Of a DNA stretch of 17,775 nt, positions 1 to 7,572 are shown in pieces. The stretch's first letter is position 1; each line of letters begins with the position of its first letter. A program made the translations under genes and the position numbers. The notes beneath the pieces are model-generated. The model was not told the DNA's origin. It was given only the letters and a program-made list of their open reading frames with translations, and searched no databases. Where the stretch lies: contig DPJQ01000276.1 in the NCBI GenBank assembly GCA_003542935.1, forward strand, positions 1 through 17,775. Direction: 5' to 3'. The DNA is from Lachnospiraceae bacterium. Lineage in GTDB: Bacteria > Bacillota > Clostridia > Lachnospirales > Lachnospiraceae.

Positions 1-183
1 AACCGCATAGACAAGCTGGGGACCCACCAGGCACACATCCCACTTGCCGACCTCGTCGCGGATAGCTGCGCTGGGAACTGCGGTGATCGTGAGTTCCATG
101 CCGCGCTTTTCAGCCGCTTCACGGATCTTTTTTACCAAAATGGAACTGGACATTCCGGCATTGCAACATAATAAGATTTTCAT
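1..183 (-). CDS. celA: PTS lactose/cellobiose-type EIIB component (partial, C-terminus off the left edge)
   Basis: Only the first 61 codons are in the window. The protein opens MKILLCCNAGMSSSILVKKI, which is the EIIB phosphate-binding loop of the lactose/cellobiose PTS family: a cysteine at the end of the first strand (C6 or C7; the family's active-site Cys precedes the N-A-G-M-S-S loop) that takes phosphate from EIIA and passes it to the sugar entering through EIIC. A second strand, near WDVCLVGPQL, also fits the family. EIIB is a small soluble cytoplasmic protein of about 100 residues, so roughly 60% is visible. The start is fixed by a GGAG-like site (187-192 on the minus strand) a few bases upstream of the ATG. 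It follows the GH4 phospho-beta-glucosidase by 32 bases in the same direction and is probably its co-operonic partner together with the EIIC at 3529-4794. An EIIA gene would be expected further left. Confidence 0.93.
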   Translation of the reverse strand, partial: MKILLCCNAGMSSSILVKKIREAAEKRGMELTITAVPSAAIRDEVGKWDVCLVGPQLVYAV

Positions 184-215
184 ATAGTCTCCTTTCTGTA
201 CTCTCCGTACAGGTT

Positions 216-1544
216 TTATTTTAATTCCGGCCAGTAACCTTTGTTTGCCTCGATCAGGTCGTCCAGAATCTTTTTTGCAATCCCCGCGCTGGGAACTGTT
301 TTTGAAAGGGTGAGCGCCTGCCAGAGTTTGTGATAGCTGCCTTCCATCCAGGCGTCCACCGTCAGCTTCTCCACGGCAACCTGCTCTTCCATCAATCCCT
401 TCTGGAAAGTCGGGATCTTTCCGATGCTCAGTGGTTCGTAGCCGTCTTTTCCCACGATACAGGGGATCTCCACCATGGCATCCGGGGAGAAATTCTCGAT
501 GGCTCCGTTGTTCTCCACAATTAAGAGCATCCGCTCGTGTGTGTTAAATGCGAGAGCGGTCGCCAGATCCACAATAAACAGTGCGTGGATACCGATCTTC
601 AACTCCGTATCTTTCGCGGTTCCGGCTGCCTCGATTTTTGCACATTCGCCGAACACCCGCTTTTCCCTGCCGTCGATCACCTGATTTGCTCTGGTGTAAT
701 TCGGGTCCGTATGGGCCACCATATCGTCCGGATACAGATAATACTGCAGATAGGAGCTTGGCGCCATGGTCGGATCTACAGCGACGAGATCCTTCACCTT
801 TTTTGCCGTTTCGTGCCAGCTTTGATCCGTGAAATCCGTATCGACGGAATCCGCCGGACAGTTGCCGTACTGAAGCTGATGTTCCACCAGTTTATCAATG
901 TATTCATTTCCGTCCTTATCTTTGATGGAAGTCCACCAACCGAAATGATTCAGACCGAAATAGCGGATGTCCATCTCTTTTCTGTCTTTGAAGCCGAGTA
1001 TTTTTGCAATACTCTGCTCCATACCGATAGGCATGTCGCAGATATTGATCACCCTGGAGTTCGGGCGAAGTCTTCTGCAGGCTTCCGCCACAATGGCGGC
1101 GGGGTTGGAATAGTTTAACATCCAGCAATTCGGGGAATATTTCTCCATATAATCGATATTTTCCAGCACCCCTGCAATGGAACGCATACCGTATGCGATG
1201 CCGCCCGGTCCGCAGGTTTCCTGTCCCACAACGCCGTATTTCAGGGGGATTTTCTCATCCAGCTCCCGCATTGCGAGCTTTCCTACCCGTATGTGAGCCA
1301 GACAGAAATCCACATCCGTGTACGCGAGTTCGGGATCCGTGGTCGCGAGATACTCGATGGAAGGATCTTTTTCCTTTATGATGATCTCGCAGGCTTTTGC
1401 CACTTTGTTCTGGCGGTCCCCATCATTATCGTACAGTTTGATTGCCCGCAGCGGAAGCTTATCGAGATTGTCCAAAAGCATCAGAATAATCTCTGGAGTG
1501 TAAGTACTGCCGCCTCCGGCGATCACAATGGAAAATTTTTTCAT
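216..1544 (-). CDS. celF: 6-phospho-beta-glucosidase, glycoside hydrolase family 4
   Basis: This cytoplasmic enzyme would cleave the 6-phosphorylated disaccharide delivered by the PTS (for example cellobiose-6-phosphate) into glucose and glucose-6-phosphate, using the NAD+- and divalent-metal-dependent redox mechanism of GH4. The 442 residues match the usual family length. Visible motifs are an N-terminal Rossmann loop GGGSTYTP (residues 10-17), CGPGGIAYGMR (111-121), NYSNPAA (144-150), the metal-binding cysteine in CDMP (169-172) and the histidine in NHFGWW (199-204). The open frame extends 15 codons upstream to 1589, but the Rossmann fold begins right at MKKFSIVIAGGG and a GGAAAGGAAG site sits about 8 bases before the ATG at 1544, so that start is chosen. 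It lies 25 bases after the PRD regulator stop and 32 bases before the EIIB start. Substrate within the beta-glucoside group cannot be settled from sequence (celF/licH/chbF-like). Confidence 0.93.
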   Translation of the reverse strand: MKKFSIVIAGGGSTYTPEIILMLLDNLDKLPLRAIKLYDNDGDRQNKVAKACEIIIKEKDPSIEYLATTDPELAYTDVDFCLAHIRVGKLAMRELDEKIPLKYGVVGQETCGPGGIAYGMRSIAGVLENIDYMEKYSPNCWMLNYSNPAAIVAEACRRLRPNSRVINICDMPIGMEQSIAKILGFKDRKEMDIRYFGLNHFGWWTSIKDKDGNEYIDKLVEHQLQYGNCPADSVDTDFTDQSWHETAKKVKDLVAVDPTMAPSSYLQYYLYPDDMVAHTDPNYTRANQVIDGREKRVFGECAKIEAAGTAKDTELKIGIHALFIVDLATALAFNTHERMLLIVENNGAIENFSPDAMVEIPCIVGKDGYEPLSIGKIPTFQKGLMEEQVAVEKLTVDAWMEGSYHKLWQALTLSKTVPSAGIAKKILDDLIEANKGYWPELK

Positions 1545-1569
1545 AACAACAATCTTCCTTTCCTGTTTT

Positions 1570-3519
1570 CTAACCTTTGTAAATTTCAAGAGAATTGGAT
1601 ATCTGGATCAGTACATCCGCAAATTCCTCTTCTGTCTCCACCGCAGTCAGTCTGCGGATCGCGGACCGCTCCAGCGCCATGTGCCGGAACAGTTCAAAGA
1701 GAACGCCGATCTGTTCATTCTGTTTCCGCTCCATGGCCAACAGAAAAATGAGCTGGATCTCCTTTTCCTGCATCCGTATGGGCTGTTTGAGTACAGCGAC
1801 GCTGATGGCGGTTTTTTTCGCAAATGTTACCAGAGGGTGAGGCAGCATAAACCAGTCCCCGATGAAAGTGGGATAGTTTACCTCCCTCTGCAGCACATCC
1901 GTCACAAATTCCCGGACGTCATAGATGCAGTCTTCCTCCTTCAGCGCTTGTGACAGATCCTGAATCACCTGTTCAAACGACCGTTTTTCTCTGTAGATCC
2001 GAATGGATCCTTTGTTAAAATAAATTTTTATCATCTCGCGGAACCGATAATTCATGCGGATTTTATGCACCAGAGCGTTCATCGCCGTCAGGGTATACTG
2101 ATTCGGTATCCCGTCCATCCGGAAAGTCGCCACCGAAGGGTGCACGAAGGTATCCATAATGGAGATGATCAGGTCCACGGGGTGTTCTTCCAAATACTGT
2201 TCCAGGCTGTGCTTGGGCAGCAGGGCCTTCACTTCAATCTGGTTCTGGAAATTTGTTTTTATCCAGCTGCTGACAATGCTGTTGACGCTGAATCTGGCAG
2301 CGCTGATGATCACAGCCTTGAGCTTCTGGTTTACGTTTTCCAGAAAGTGTTCTACAAAAATGGCAATGAAGGATATCTCGTCATCCTGGATATAACAGTG
2401 TTTGTACTTGTATATGATGGACGCCATCAGCATGGATATCTCGTAGGCGTAAGGGTACTGTTTCTTCACATCGTTTAAGATGGGATTTTTCACCTCGTAG
2501 CCGGTTTCCAGCCTGCGCATCATATACTCGATATGGATCAGGATGTTGTCATAGAAGTCCTGTGACTGCCATAAATCAAAATGATATTTTTCCATCACGT
2601 CGTGGCAGAAATCTTCCAGAATCTGAACGCTCAGACCGCCGATTTCACTCTGCGCCGATGTGTCGGAAGTCATTTTAAAGCTGTGGAGCAGACCTGCCAG
2701 AACCCGGATATCCCCGTTTTTCAGTTCAATGCCCTGGGTTTTCAGATAGTCAAAAAAGCCGGTCAGCTCCCTGCCCGTCAGCTCGGGCGCCGTTGTCTCC
2801 GGGACGCGGTGGTTCTGGTAATTTCGGACTATAGTGATATAGACTGCGCTGACAGCCATATACAGACCGTCGTCCGAAATCTGGATAAACCTGCTGTCGA
2901 AGTACTCTTTCACAAGCTTTTCCATCCACCCGTATTCCTTCTGGTCGAAATCATCATACAGGAAGGTCCGCAGAAACCATGAATAGTTGTGGACTCTGTT
3001 CTGAGTCTCGTTTTTGATAATGCGGAATAAAGTCTGGCGAAGCTTCGCCTCATCCTCATCAATCCGGAGTTTGTCTCCGCTTATCCGGAGCAGTTCGCTC
3101 TGGTACTCGGACATAAGCTTTTTCTGAAACCGGCCCACTTCCTTGTATATTGCCGGTTCGGACAGGGCAAGCTCATCTCCTATGTCAAAAATGTCCGCCT
3201 GCCCGTCCTTTAAAATCATGCCGAGGATAATCCAGCCGCGGTCCGACACCGCTTCCTCTGTCGTCCTCCCATGTTTTTCCGACAAAAAATAGTCTTTTAC
3301 CGATTCCATGTCGGCCGTCTCGATAAAATAGCCCCGCTGCCTGGAAGACTTGATAACGCTGCCGCTCTCCCAGATGCGGTTGATCTCGCTGATCTCGTTT
3401 CGAACAGTGCGAGAAGACACTTCCAGATACTCCGCCAACTTTGTACCTGTGACACCCTGGACATTATTTAACAACATCTCCAACAATTTGGACTGTCTTC
3501 TCGTAAGCATATTTTTCAC
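1570..3519 (-). CDS. PRD-containing transcriptional activator of the LicR/MtlR type
   Basis: This 649-residue protein has the full layout of PTS-controlled activators: an N-terminal DeoR-like/HTH_11 winged helix (about 6-60, RRQSKLLEML...SSRTVRNEISEI), a second HTH-like segment (about 90-155), two PTS regulation domains (about 185-290 and 300-400), an EIIB-like domain (about 400-490) and a C-terminal EIIA(Fru/Mtl)-like domain (about 505-649) with the putative phospho-histidine in MLPHPLV (H561). PRD2 keeps histidines at 329 (LIHIEYMMRRL) and 391. The EIIB-like P-loop reads IISAARFSVNS and has no cysteine where GatB-type EIIB domains carry the phosphorylated one. The start is GTG at 3519: an AGGG site lies 6 bases upstream, whereas the next in-frame ATG (3510) would be about 15 bases from it. 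The site overlaps the 3' end of EIIC, suggesting translational coupling. Its place inside the operon implies local control: active when the sugar is being taken up, damped by EII phosphorylation otherwise. Confidence 0.9.
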   Translation of the reverse strand: MKNMLTRRQSKLLEMLLNNVQGVTGTKLAEYLEVSSRTVRNEISEINRIWESGSVIKSSRQRGYFIETADMESVKDYFLSEKHGRTTEEAVSDRGWIILGMILKDGQADIFDIGDELALSEPAIYKEVGRFQKKLMSEYQSELLRISGDKLRIDEDEAKLRQTLFRIIKNETQNRVHNYSWFLRTFLYDDFDQKEYGWMEKLVKEYFDSRFIQISDDGLYMAVSAVYITIVRNYQNHRVPETTAPELTGRELTGFFDYLKTQGIELKNGDIRVLAGLLHSFKMTSDTSAQSEIGGLSVQILEDFCHDVMEKYHFDLWQSQDFYDNILIHIEYMMRRLETGYEVKNPILNDVKKQYPYAYEISMLMASIIYKYKHCYIQDDEISFIAIFVEHFLENVNQKLKAVIISAARFSVNSIVSSWIKTNFQNQIEVKALLPKHSLEQYLEEHPVDLIISIMDTFVHPSVATFRMDGIPNQYTLTAMNALVHKIRMNYRFREMIKIYFNKGSIRIYREKRSFEQVIQDLSQALKEEDCIYDVREFVTDVLQREVNYPTFIGDWFMLPHPLVTFAKKTAISVAVLKQPIRMQEKEIQLIFLLAMERKQNEQIGVLFELFRHMALERSAIRRLTAVETEEEFADVLIQISNSLEIYKG

Positions 3520-3528
3520 CTGTTACCC

Positions 3529-4794
3529 TCAAGCTTTTTCGCCCTGTTCTTTCTTCAACTCGTCTGCTTCCATCATCTTAAAGAACGGATAGTAGAACAG
3601 AGTCATAATGATCAGGTTTACAAATACCAATACCACACACTTCCAATCCAGTGTCATGATAAATGCGCCTACACCCGGCGGCAGGAATCCGGGAGGGCCC
3701 GCAATGGGTTTTCCTACCAGACCGCTTGTCATACAGAAATAAGTGATGGCCGTGATCACCATAGGACCGAACACAAACGGAATGAACAAAAACGGGTTCA
3801 GGATGATCGGTGCGCCGAAAATGATAGGCTCATTGATTCCGAACAGAGAAGGAATAATACCTACTGTTCCGATGGACTTCAGGGATTTCGCCTTGGAGCG
3901 CATCATCATGATAACGAGGCCCAGAGTCAGACCGGAACCTGTCACCTGAAGGATCGCATAAAACAGACCGAAGGTAAATATGTGGTTTACCGGTGCGCCC
4001 GCCGCATAGTTTGCCATATTTTCCGCCTCATAGGCAATCGCGAAGGAAGCCCATACCGCGGAAGTGATGGAAGGTCCGTGGAGACCGAAGAACCACAAAA
4101 ACTGTGTCAGGAAGATTACAATGAGCAGTGCCGGAAGAGTATCCATGGTGCTGAGTGCCGGCGCAAGGATGCTCATGATAAATGCCGGGAATACCTGCCC
4201 TGAAGCTGCCAGACAGATATTTGCGATAGCCACGGCGATGATCGCATTTACGATAAGCGGAATCAGAGCCGCAAAACTTTCTCCAACCATGGAGGGCACG
4301 CTGTCCGGAAGTTTGATGATGATTTTCTTCTTTGTCAGAAGTCTGGTCACCTCCACGCTGAGGATTGCAGAGATGATAGAGGTAAAGAGACCCGATGCGC
4401 CCAGGTAGGAAATATCCATACCGCCCTCGATGGACAGACCGCTCAGGATCAGATGTACCATGATCGCTGTGGCGCCCGTGAGGTTTCCGCAGATCCCGTA
4501 ACTCTTTGCCAGAGCGATGGCAATAAACATAGCTGCATAGATGGATAACATATCCGTGGTGAACATGCCCGCATAGGTAAAGACGGACATGTGTGCCGTC
4601 AGAAAGTCATATACCGCACCGCTTCCCAGCAGATTGGCGATAGCAAGAGGCAGCAGGCTGATGGAACCGACGATGATGATCGGAACGATAGAGATCATAC
4701 CGTCTTTGATTGCCTGGAGATGCTTCTGCTGTTCCACCTTGTTGGCGATGGGCATCATGAACTTCATCAATGTGTCTTGAAACTTGGAATTCAT
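3529..4794 (-). CDS. celB: PTS lactose/cellobiose-type EIIC permease
   Basis: This 421-residue polytopic membrane protein is the sugar-translocating subunit of a cellobiose/beta-glucoside PTS. It has about ten hydrophobic segments and the signature stretches of the family: FLWFFGLHGPS (232-242, with the conserved HG pair), GINEPIIFGAPIILNPFLFIPF (319-340) and GPPGFLPPGVGAF (367-378). The length is at the short end of the CelB/LicC range of about 420-450. The ATG at 4794 has an AAGGAG site 8 bases upstream, and it is the first gene of the leftward operon, followed by the PRD regulator after 9 bases. The EIIB gene of the same transporter is four genes down at the left window edge; EIIA is not seen. 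Celobiose, gentiobiose, chitobiose and lactose transporters share this fold, so the exact sugar is an inference supported by the GH4 neighbour. Confidence 0.94.
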   Translation of the reverse strand: MNSKFQDTLMKFMMPIANKVEQQKHLQAIKDGMISIVPIIIVGSISLLPLAIANLLGSGAVYDFLTAHMSVFTYAGMFTTDMLSIYAAMFIAIALAKSYGICGNLTGATAIMVHLILSGLSIEGGMDISYLGASGLFTSIISAILSVEVTRLLTKKKIIIKLPDSVPSMVGESFAALIPLIVNAIIAVAIANICLAASGQVFPAFIMSILAPALSTMDTLPALLIVIFLTQFLWFFGLHGPSITSAVWASFAIAYEAENMANYAAGAPVNHIFTFGLFYAILQVTGSGLTLGLVIMMMRSKAKSLKSIGTVGIIPSLFGINEPIIFGAPIILNPFLFIPFVFGPMVITAITYFCMTSGLVGKPIAGPPGFLPPGVGAFIMTLDWKCVVLVFVNLIIMTLFYYPFFKMMEADELKKEQGEKA

Positions 4795-4869
4795 AGCTTT
4801 TTCTCCTTCAATTATTTGGCACCTTGTCGACTAAGGTCTGATATAACTTACAAGAAGTACTTGCTGCAA

Positions 4870-4899
4870 ATTATACTTACCTGCAAATCATATTTGCAA
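4870..4899 (-). promoter_or_regulatory. Predicted sigma-A promoter of the leftward PTS operon
   Basis: On the minus strand TTGCAA (4894-4899) is followed after 18 bases by a perfect TATAAT (4870-4875). Transcription would start near 4862 and leave a leader of about 70 bases before the EIIC start codon at 4794. The -35 box sits inside the palindrome described at 4882-4898. Confidence 0.65.
4882..4898. promoter_or_regulatory. Palindrome overlapping the -35 box, candidate operator
   Basis: TGCAAAT and ATTTGCA form a perfect 7-bp inverted repeat separated by CAT, and the repeat covers most of the -35 hexamer and reaches into the spacer of the PTS promoter. The position fits either a repressor site or a class-II-type activator site; the PRD regulator encoded in the operon is the obvious candidate binder, which is an inference. 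No convincing catabolite-responsive cre element was found by eye in this region. Confidence 0.45.
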
Positions 4900-5067
4900 T
4901 GTAATTATAAAAAAAATATAAACTGAACACAAATACATTTTTGCCACTTCTATAGGAAGTGCTGAAGTCTGTTTCCGCATGAAACGGCAATGATGGGAAA
5001 TGCTGTGAGCTTTAAAAAGGCAGACTTCCGGAAACGGAATCCACTTGGACGCTGGGTCTTGTTTCGT

Positions 5068-5092
5068 CTGCTAAAATAACAGTATTTAGCAG
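5068..5092. promoter_or_regulatory. 8-bp inverted repeat at the start of the phospho-signalling operon
   Basis: CTGCTAAA (5068-5075) pairs perfectly with TTTAGCAG (5085-5092) across a 9-base loop. It covers an extended -10-like sequence, TGCTAAAAT (5069-5077), and ends 9 bases before the ribosome binding site GGAGGGG (5101-5107). If the -10 is real, the repeat is a promoter-overlapping operator; if transcription starts further upstream it is a hairpin next to the ribosome binding site. A matching -35 box at 17 bases is not present (TTGGAC at 5045 is 21 bases away), so the promoter call is weak. Confidence 0.4.
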
Positions 5093-5113
5093 AAAAAGAA
5101 GGAGGGGTGAAAG

Positions 5114-5716
5114 ATGTTTTTGATTGGAATAATCGTAGCGGGGCTCATAGGCGCATTGGTCGGTCTGATTCCGTATTTTTTAGGACGCTATATGGGAAAG
5201 CCGGAACTGGGCCAGCTCGGTATGATATTCTGTACTTTGAGCGGGATGTTCTGGTGGCCGCTCTCTTTTCTGGTGATGCTCGGTTTTTTATTTGCGATCT
5301 TTATGATGAAGAGCGATGTCAATATCCGAAAGAATAATACATATGTACAATCGTCGGTACAGGCACAGCCGCCGATCGCCGCCGCGCCGTCGGGCATGGG
5401 CAGTTCGCTGCAGCTGGATTGTCTTTCCGGGCCGTTAAAAGGGCAGAGGTATGTGATAGGCGCAGGCGGACTGATGTTTGGCAGGGATACCGACTGCCAC
5501 GTCCGCTTTCCGGCGGAGACGCCGGGCATCAGCCGCCATCACTGCTGTATCCGGTGGCAGAATGGGATGCCGGTACTCACAGATTTGAATTCCACTTATG
5601 GGACGTTTTTGTCGGACGGCAGGCAGCTTATGCCGAATAATCCGATGCAGCTCATGTCGGGAACCAGATTTCAACTGAGTAACTATGGCTATCTGTTTCA
5701 GGTAGTTATGCGATAA
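5114..5716 (+). CDS. Membrane-anchored FHA-domain protein (two N-terminal TM helices)
   Basis: The 200-residue protein begins with two hydrophobic segments (about 2-24 and 36-65), then a polar linker (66-97), then a forkhead-associated domain (about 99-198). FHA domains bind phosphothreonine peptides; the ligand-contact residues are present: G123-R124 in FGRD, S140-R141 with H143 in ISRHHC, and N159-S160-T161-Y-G-T after strand 7. The FHA domain should face the cytoplasm, where the kinases of the same operon act. The ATG at 5114 follows GGAGGGG with ideal spacing. It is the first gene of a seven-gene run on the plus strand, 61 bases ahead of the second FHA gene. The protein has no catalytic domain and is probably a membrane docking site for a phosphorylated partner; which partner is not visible. 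Confidence 0.88.
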   Translation: MFLIGIIVAGLIGALVGLIPYFLGRYMGKPELGQLGMIFCTLSGMFWWPLSFLVMLGFLFAIFMMKSDVNIRKNNTYVQSSVQAQPPIAAAPSGMGSSLQLDCLSGPLKGQRYVIGAGGLMFGRDTDCHVRFPAETPGISRHHCCIRWQNGMPVLTDLNSTYGTFLSDGRQLMPNNPMQLMSGTRFQLSNYGYLFQVVMR

Positions 5717-5777
5717 AAATATTATCCTGCTTTTCCGCAGAAGAAAGAGCAGGGAACCAAAAGGAGGAGCTATCAAT

Positions 5778-6464
5778 ATGGAAATCAAAATGGTACAGTG
5801 TCCCAACGGACATTATTACAATGCGGCAATGCACAGCGTGTGCCCCGAGTGCGGGCAGGGCACGGGCGGAGGAGTCGGAGCGACGGTAGGAGTCGGCGGA
5901 GGAGTCGGCGCGACAGTGGGAGCCGGCAGCGGGATCGGCGGAGGAGTCGGCGCGACAGTGGGAGCCGGCAGCGGAGTCGGCGCAACGGTAGGCGTTGGCG
6001 GTGGAAGTTACAGCAATAACACGATTCCGGTGACGCCCCGGCATGAGAATCCTTCCGTGGAGGGGTATGAACCGACGATGATCGGCGGCGATAACTTTAA
6101 CGCGGATGCGCCGGAGCCGGTGGTAGGCTGGCTTGTCTGTGTGGAGGGCCCCATGAAAGGAACGGATTACCGCATTCATGCAGGCTACAATTACATAGGC
6201 CGTGAGGTCGGCGATATCCATATTCACGGAGACAACCAGATCTCCCGCCAGAATCATGCGATGATCGCTTATGACAGCGGCGACCATGCCTACTATTTCG
6301 GCCCTTCCGGCGGCAGAAACCTGATCCGCGTCAATGGAAAAACGATTTTGAATGCGGTAGAGGTGAAAAACTATGATATTTTTACGATAGGCACGAGCAA
6401 ACTGATGTTTGTAGGACTCTGCGGGCCGCACTTTGATTGGAATGAGGGAAGAAGCGATGTTTGA
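5778..6464 (+). CDS. Zinc-ribbon / Gly-rich linker / FHA-domain protein
   Basis: The 228-residue soluble protein has three parts. An N-terminal CPNGHYYN...CPECG segment (C8, H12, C22, C25) has the look of a small zinc ribbon. Residues 28-76 are a Gly/Val/Ala/Thr linker made of a 14-residue repeat in which GATVG occurs four times (Thr36, 46, 60, 70). The C-terminal FHA domain (about 116-215, from GWLVCVEGP) carries G141-R142, S156-R157 and H160 (SRQNHA) and an RVNG turn. Such proteins read phosphothreonine, and the repeated threonines could themselves be phosphorylated, by analogy with FHA partners that carry a Thr patch ahead of the domain; that is inference. AAGGAGG (5761-5767) precedes the ATG. 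The stop overlaps the start of the following PP2C gene by 8 bases. Confidence 0.88.
   Translation: MEIKMVQCPNGHYYNAAMHSVCPECGQGTGGGVGATVGVGGGVGATVGAGSGIGGGVGATVGAGSGVGATVGVGGGSYSNNTIPVTPRHENPSVEGYEPTMIGGDNFNADAPEPVVGWLVCVEGPMKGTDYRIHAGYNYIGREVGDIHIHGDNQISRQNHAMIAYDSGDHAYYFGPSGGRNLIRVNGKTILNAVEVKNYDIFTIGTSKLMFVGLCGPHFDWNEGRSDV
5893..5974 (+). repeat. 42-bp in-frame tandem repeat in the linker of the second FHA protein
   Basis: The 40 bases at 5893-5932 recur identically at 5935-5974, a 42-base (14-codon) period encoding GGGVGATVGAGSG followed by I or V. Partial copies flank it on both sides (about 5865-5892 and 5975-6005). Near-perfect DNA identity suggests recent slippage or unequal exchange, so copy number may vary between strains. 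Confidence 0.85.
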
Positions 6465-7515
6465 TTACGATAAAATAATACTGCAGCTTTTAAATACAGG
6501 GGGATCCGGCGGGGAAAGCGGGACAGAGACGGCCGCAGCTAAAGAAGCGGAAACCTCTGCGGAGACGGCCGCCGACAGTATGCCGTCAGGCGCGGAGGGC
6601 GCTTTAAACGGGACGAACCTTTTGTGGGCGGTAGTGATCTTTTTTGCCGGTGTGGTGGCAGCGTTGCTCGGCGTATGGATAAAAAAAGCGCTGACAAAGG
6701 GAAAAAATGAAGCCGGGAAGGGGAAAAACGCCGCAGAGGAGGCCGTTTCCGCGACGGAAAACATTCCGAGGGAGATTACGTTCAGCATCGGAAAACTCCA
6801 TGCGCTGGGTGGCAGGAAAAATCAGCAGGACAGCTTCTCCGTCTCTGAGGAAGAACTGATTCCCACCCACGGACTTCTGGCGGTGGTGGCGGACGGCATG
6901 GGAGGTCTTTCAGACGGAGACCAGATGAGCCAGTGCGCCATCACGGCGATGATGGAGACATTTTACCGCCTGCAGGGGGATCCGGCGAGGATACTGCTGA
7001 TGTTGGTGGAGAGCGCGGCCCAGGCGGTCAACGCAAAACTGGGAGCGGGGAACTACAGCACGAGCGGGTCCACGCTGGTGGCGGGTCTGATCCAGAACGG
7101 TGCGTTTCATTATGTGTCTGTGGGAGACAGCCGTATCTGCCTGTATCGGGAAGGCTTTCTGTATCAGCTGAACAGGGAACATATCTTCCGGCATGAACTG
7201 GAGATCCGGGCAATCAACCATGAAGCGACATGGGAGACGGCGGATACGCATCCGAAAGCAGCCGGACTGACCAGCTTCCTTGGCATGGGAGCCTTAAAAT
7301 ATGTGGATATTCCGTCGGAATCCGTGGTGATCAGACCAGGCGATAAATTTATTCTGATGAGCGACGGCGTGTATAACAGCGTGGAAAAGGCAGAGATGGC
7401 AGAACAACTGAAAAAATCTGCACAGGAGGCGGCTGACGGGATCGGAAAGCTGATCGAGGAGAAGAATTTGAACGGACAGGACAATTACACGGCGATCGTT
7501 ATCGCCTGCGGATAA
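6457..7515 (+). CDS. Membrane-anchored PP2C-family Ser/Thr protein phosphatase
   Basis: The 352-residue protein has a short Ala/Glu/Ser-rich N-terminal part (about 14-52), one TM helix (about 55-76) followed by a Lys-rich stretch (KKALTKGK), and a PP2C catalytic domain (about 105-350). The N-terminus should therefore be outside and the phosphatase inside. Metal-binding and core motifs are present: GGRKNQQDS (118-126), VVADGMGG (143-150), STSGSTLV (201-208), SVGDSRICLY (221-230), MSDGVY (301-306) and QDNYTAIVI (341-349). It would remove phosphate from Ser/Thr residues written by the kinases of the operon. The start at 6457 is favoured because GAGGG (6444-6448) lies 8 bases upstream; the in-frame ATG at 6442 and the TTG at 6433 have no such site. 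The gene overlaps the preceding FHA gene by 8 bases. Confidence 0.92.
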   Translation: MFDYDKIILQLLNTGGSGGESGTETAAAKEAETSAETAADSMPSGAEGALNGTNLLWAVVIFFAGVVAALLGVWIKKALTKGKNEAGKGKNAAEEAVSATENIPREITFSIGKLHALGGRKNQQDSFSVSEEELIPTHGLLAVVADGMGGLSDGDQMSQCAITAMMETFYRLQGDPARILLMLVESAAQAVNAKLGAGNYSTSGSTLVAGLIQNGAFHYVSVGDSRICLYREGFLYQLNREHIFRHELEIRAINHEATWETADTHPKAAGLTSFLGMGALKYVDIPSESVVIRPGDKFILMSDGVYNSVEKAEMAEQLKKSAQEAADGIGKLIEEKNLNGQDNYTAIVIACG

Positions 7516-7572
7516 ATTTGTGCCTGTGCGGGGCGCAGGGAAAGCGCGTAATCTGCAGGCTGCAGAAAGGAT

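Larger units (their letters stand above)
4795..5113. other. Divergent intergenic region, 319 bases, rich in inverted repeats
   Basis: No gene is visible here. The left third holds the PTS promoter and its operator-like palindrome, plus an ACCTT/AAGGT repeat around GTCGAC (4821-4837) in the leader. The middle is an A/T-rich tract (about 4900-4940). The right part carries several short inverted repeats on the side of the FHA/kinase operon: CACTTC/GAAGTG around TATAG (4945-4961), GTTTC/GAAAC (4971-4985) inside an outer AAGTCTG/CAGACTT pair (4965-4971 with 5021-5027), TTCCG-GAAA-CGGAA (5026-5039, a stem with a GAAA loop), and the 8-bp stem at 5068-5092. These could be operators, or parts of a folded leader if the promoter lies upstream of them. 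Confidence 0.6.

Noticed and set aside
537..1118. 193-residue open frame on the plus strand opposite the GH4 gene
   Set aside because: It lies wholly antisense to a gene with full family motifs, has no ribosome binding site and its translation shows no domain.
1545..1589. Upstream start (15 extra codons) for the GH4 gene
   Set aside because: The extension overlaps the regulator gene, is highly basic, and the ribosome binding site and Rossmann fold both point to ATG 1544.
4795..4869. PRD-type RNA antiterminator (RAT) and leader terminator for the PTS operon
   Set aside because: The leader is only about 70 bases, shows no terminator with a U-tract, and the regulator has a DNA-binding HTH rather than a CAT RNA-binding domain.
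5706..6431. 241-residue open frame on the minus strand opposite the second FHA gene
   Set aside because: Its Ala/Asp/Ser repeats are just the complement of the Gly-rich tandem repeat; no ribosome binding site or domain.
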